Source: Pseudomonas frederiksbergensis (GTDB lineage: Bacteria > Pseudomonadota > Gammaproteobacteria > Pseudomonadales > Pseudomonadaceae). From it: a DNA stretch of 64,000 nucleotides. The DNA lies in the NCBI RefSeq assembly GCF_003732665.1, contig NZ_MOBP01000012.1:432325-496324 (forward strand). The letters run 5' to 3'. A program made the position numbers and the translations under genes. The notes beneath the pieces were generated by a model. The model was not told the origin of the DNA. It searched no databases and saw only the letters and a program-made list of their open reading frames with translations. Of the stretch, positions 62,010 through 64,000 are shown piece after piece. Positions within the stretch are counted from its first letter, which is position 1; each line of letters starts with the position of its first letter.

Positions 62010-62203
62010 ATACAATCCGCCAATTGGCTTTTTATTTGTCACGTGCAGATTTAAAACTTGCGACGGGCATCAGCTTGATCCAATCGACATGCATTAATGG
62101 GTATGATCCGAATACTTATCTGAAAGACGCTCTGACTCGGTTACCGACACAGCGGGCGGGTAAGATCTGGCAATTAACCCCCGTGATGTGGTCGCCTACT
62201 TAA
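62010..62203 (+). mobile_element. IS66 transposase C-terminal fossil
   Basis: In one frame the plus strand reads ADLKLATGISLIQSTCINGY, then DPNTYLKDALTRLPTQRAGK and IWQLTPVMW before a TAA at 62201. This is the C-terminal end of IS66 TnpC. A neighbouring frame supplies NWLF just upstream, so there is a frameshift near 62035. It lies exactly between the dead and intact amidohydrolase copies. The rest of the element is gone. Confidence 0.78.
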
Positions 62204-62254
62204 TCGCGCAACGCGACCTCGTTACATGTCTGCTCCTATAAACCCAGTAGCGAC

Positions 62255-63247
62255 TCACTCACTGTTCTCAGGGCTATCGCCTGTTAGCCTCATCCAGTTG
62301 CCGTGAGCAAACTGTGCCTTTGCGCTGTCAGTGAGTCCGCAATTTTCCAGGAAACGCTTGGCGTCGCCGCCTTGGCGATACTGATACGGAAAGTCTGTTG
62401 AAAATAACAGGCGATCCTCTCCGACAACCTCGCGGGCCCGGGCCAAGTAATGCGGAAGAAACATGCCGCTGGCGGTCAAGTATAAATTTCTACGCAAGTA
62501 GGTGGACATCGAGTGAGCCAATCCAGAAACGCTGTCCATTGCAGCCAGTCGCTCTGCGTAGAACACCACCAACTCACCCCAGTGCCCCAGAATAACCTGG
62601 AGAGCAGGCAGTCGATCAAATAAACCGGAGAGAACAAGCCTAATAAATTGTATGCCGGCATCATAGTGCCAACCCAGCCCATAAGTCGCAAAGGCAGCAT
62701 TGACTTGAGGTTTAAACCCCGAATAGTAAGCGTCTCTGACGGCCACCGCCGGGACGCGAGGATGAAGCAGGATCGGCACCCTCAGTGTATGCGCGCAGTC
62801 AAAGATAGGCATCAGGTCTGGATGGTCAAGGTTGCGAGCCCCTACCCTGCCACAAAGCATCGTACCCTTGAAACCCAGCGTCCTGACACACCGATCCAAC
62901 TCCTCCGCCGCTTCCTCCGGCATAGCGACCGGGAGCGTAGCCAATGCCTGAAACCGCGTTGGATTTCGTGCGACGGCTTCGGCCAATAGATCATTTGCAC
63001 GCCGGGCAAGCGTGACGCTCTCAGCGCCGAAATCATGTAGCCCAGGCGTAGTCAGCGACAGAACTTGAACGTCCAGACCGGTTTCGTCCATCAGCACGAG
63101 GCGCTTTTCAGCTAAATCCAAGAGGCGCCCCTCGATTGCCCCCGAATGAAATGCCACGCTCGGATCGAGGGCCTCTAACTGGAGTGAATGCCAGGCATCG
63201 CGTATTTCGACAGTCAGGAAGTGTTCTTCTATTCCAATCAGCTTCAT
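62255..63247 (-). CDS. Amidohydrolase-family decarboxylase (gamma-resorcylate/2,3-DHB decarboxylase-like)
   Basis: 330 residues. Metal-site motifs: LIGIEEHFLTV at the N-terminus, a His in PILLHPRVPA, a His in VILGHWGELVVFYAERL, and an Asp in LLFSTDFPYQY. These fit the ACMSD/gamma-resorcylate decarboxylase group, which removes CO2 from hydroxylated aromatic acids using Zn or Mn; some members are hydrolases instead. An SDR gene precedes it on the same strand by about 70 bases. The active-site set looks complete, unlike its broken neighbour. Confidence 0.85.
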   Translation of the reverse strand: MKLIGIEEHFLTVEIRDAWHSLQLEALDPSVAFHSGAIEGRLLDLAEKRLVLMDETGLDVQVLSLTTPGLHDFGAESVTLARRANDLLAEAVARNPTRFQALATLPVAMPEEAAEELDRCVRTLGFKGTMLCGRVGARNLDHPDLMPIFDCAHTLRVPILLHPRVPAVAVRDAYYSGFKPQVNAAFATYGLGWHYDAGIQFIRLVLSGLFDRLPALQVILGHWGELVVFYAERLAAMDSVSGLAHSMSTYLRRNLYLTASGMFLPHYLARAREVVGEDRLLFSTDFPYQYRQGGDAKRFLENCGLTDSAKAQFAHGNWMRLTGDSPENSE

Positions 63248-63317
63248 TGAATTTGCCTCTTGGCAGACATGCGCTTGCGCTGCTTAAGACGCGAGTGCGA
63301 GGCGCTCTGATAAGTGA

Positions 63318-64000
63318 TCACCATGGGACGGTTTTACCTTCTCGGTCGACATACCGCAGGCCTTGCTTGCCTTGCTGCAAAAGCAGCGTACTGACGATTG
63401 TCGGGACTGTTTCCTCCAGGCTGAATGGAGCAGTTGGCCCTCCGAGTGCTGTACGTATCCAGCCTGGTGCCATTAACACTAAGGTACGAGGATCTTCGGC
63501 GTTCCGTGCAGCATAGCTGCGCATGTACATGTTCAGTGCTGCCTTGCTACCGCGATAAACTTCGTGGCCGCCCTTCTCGTTGCTACTCACGCTACCTTGT
63601 CCCGACGACATGATGCCGATCAGCCCGCTTGCAGGCACAAGGAATTGCAAGCCTTCAATCACACGCATTGGACTAAGCGCATTGGTGATCATTACTCGAA
63701 CAAAATCGTCCGTTGCCACTTCTGCAATAGTTTCGTCCTGGTTGTGATTGGCAGTGCCCGCATTGACGAAGAGCATATCGAAGCTTCTTGCGGCAAGGCG
63801 TCCCCTTAGCGCTTCGATTTCGTCGAGTTGGGTGATGTCCAGAGACTCGATCTCGACACGGCCTTTGTGTTCGTCGGCCAAGTCATGCAGTTGCGTTTTG
63901 GCACTGCCTCGGACCGTACCCATGACGTTCCATCCCCTCTTCAAAAACTCTGCGGCCATAGCATGACCGATACCGCGTGACGCTCCGATAATGAGCAGTG
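63318..64000 (-). CDS. Short-chain dehydrogenase/reductase (5' end outside window)
   Basis: The visible part is about 227 residues and runs off the right edge. The NAD(P)-binding motif LLIIGASRGIGHAMAAEF spans 63950-64000, confirming that the start lies just beyond. Further motifs: FVNAGTANHNQDE (the NAG-type box) and, at the active site, Ser in IGIMSSGQGS with Tyr and Lys in VYRGSKAALNMY. The C-terminus is complete at 63318. It reduces or oxidises a hydroxyl/keto group; the neighbouring decarboxylase suggests a joint aromatic-acid pathway. Confidence 0.88.
   Translation of the reverse strand, partial: LLIIGASRGIGHAMAAEFLKRGWNVMGTVRGSAKTQLHDLADEHKGRVEIESLDITQLDEIEALRGRLAARSFDMLFVNAGTANHNQDETIAEVATDDFVRVMITNALSPMRVIEGLQFLVPASGLIGIMSSGQGSVSSNEKGGHEVYRGSKAALNMYMRSYAARNAEDPRTLVLMAPGWIRTALGGPTAPFSLEETVPTIVSTLLLQQGKQGLRYVDREGKTVPW

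Overview
The window reads as a chromosomal segment of a Pseudomonas of the P. fluorescens type. The basis is the high-GC core genes in the gene order of that group, REP/REPIN palindromes with the GTGGGAGCGGGCTTGCTCGC core, an OprD-type porin, and an arn lipid A operon with nearby ArnT paralogues.

Left core part (1-22.1 kb). On the minus strand lie arnB-arnC-arnA-arnD (arnD cut by the window edge), a solitary tyrosine recombinase, two ArnT/GT39-type glycosyltransferases and an Ais-like histidine phosphatase, all consistent with L-Ara4N decoration of lipid A. Then come a pqiA-pqiA-pqiB-pqiC lipid-transport operon and a polyamine unit (gamma-glutamylputrescine synthetase, periplasmic polyamine binder, FAD oxidase, divergent AraC regulator). 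A two-gene alpha-xenorhabdolysin-type pore-forming toxin (XaxA/XaxB) and a DUF985-type cupin close this part.

Defence island (22.5-39.5 kb). Two complete CBASS anti-phage operons lie head to tail on the minus strand. The first (24.66-28.12 kb) encodes an HNH-SAVED nuclease with a long unassigned N-terminal extension, a CD-NTase and an E2-like protein without E1 or protease. The second (28.41-33.0 kb) encodes a 2TM-SAVED (Cap14-like) effector, a CD-NTase, an E2-E1 fusion (Cap2) and a JAMM protease (Cap3). The upstream regions of both carry related ACTACATGTAG-type dyads, so they may be co-regulated. Around them are a degenerate integrase, a dead helicase 3' end, a DEDDh exonuclease, a KfrA-like coiled-coil protein with a small partner, an intact tyrosine integrase, and decayed genes (DUF3223-like, 5'-nucleotidase).

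Scarred accessory part (37.7-45 kb). It holds three related small acidic proteins of unknown function, an orphan Xre/MbcA/ParS-type antitoxin, a LysE exporter with an AraC regulator, a DUF2000 protein, and gene fossils: a beta-carbonic anhydrase with a stop at its zinc cysteine, a thiolase tail and a possible toxin tail.

Catabolic part (45.4-64 kb). A TetR regulator with a clear palindrome faces MFS transporter - cyclase-family hydrolase - fumarylacetoacetase - OprD porin. Then come DUF1330, aldo/keto reductase and flavodoxin genes next to a LysR gene; a second LysR next to a divergent AcnA-type aconitase, a quinone oxidoreductase and an MHS-type carboxylate symporter; and an amidohydrolase/decarboxylase plus SDR pair. 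Two IS66 transposase fossils and a wrecked tandem copy of the amidohydrolase show past rearrangement. Substrates are not fixed by the sequence. No tRNA, rRNA or CRISPR array was seen.
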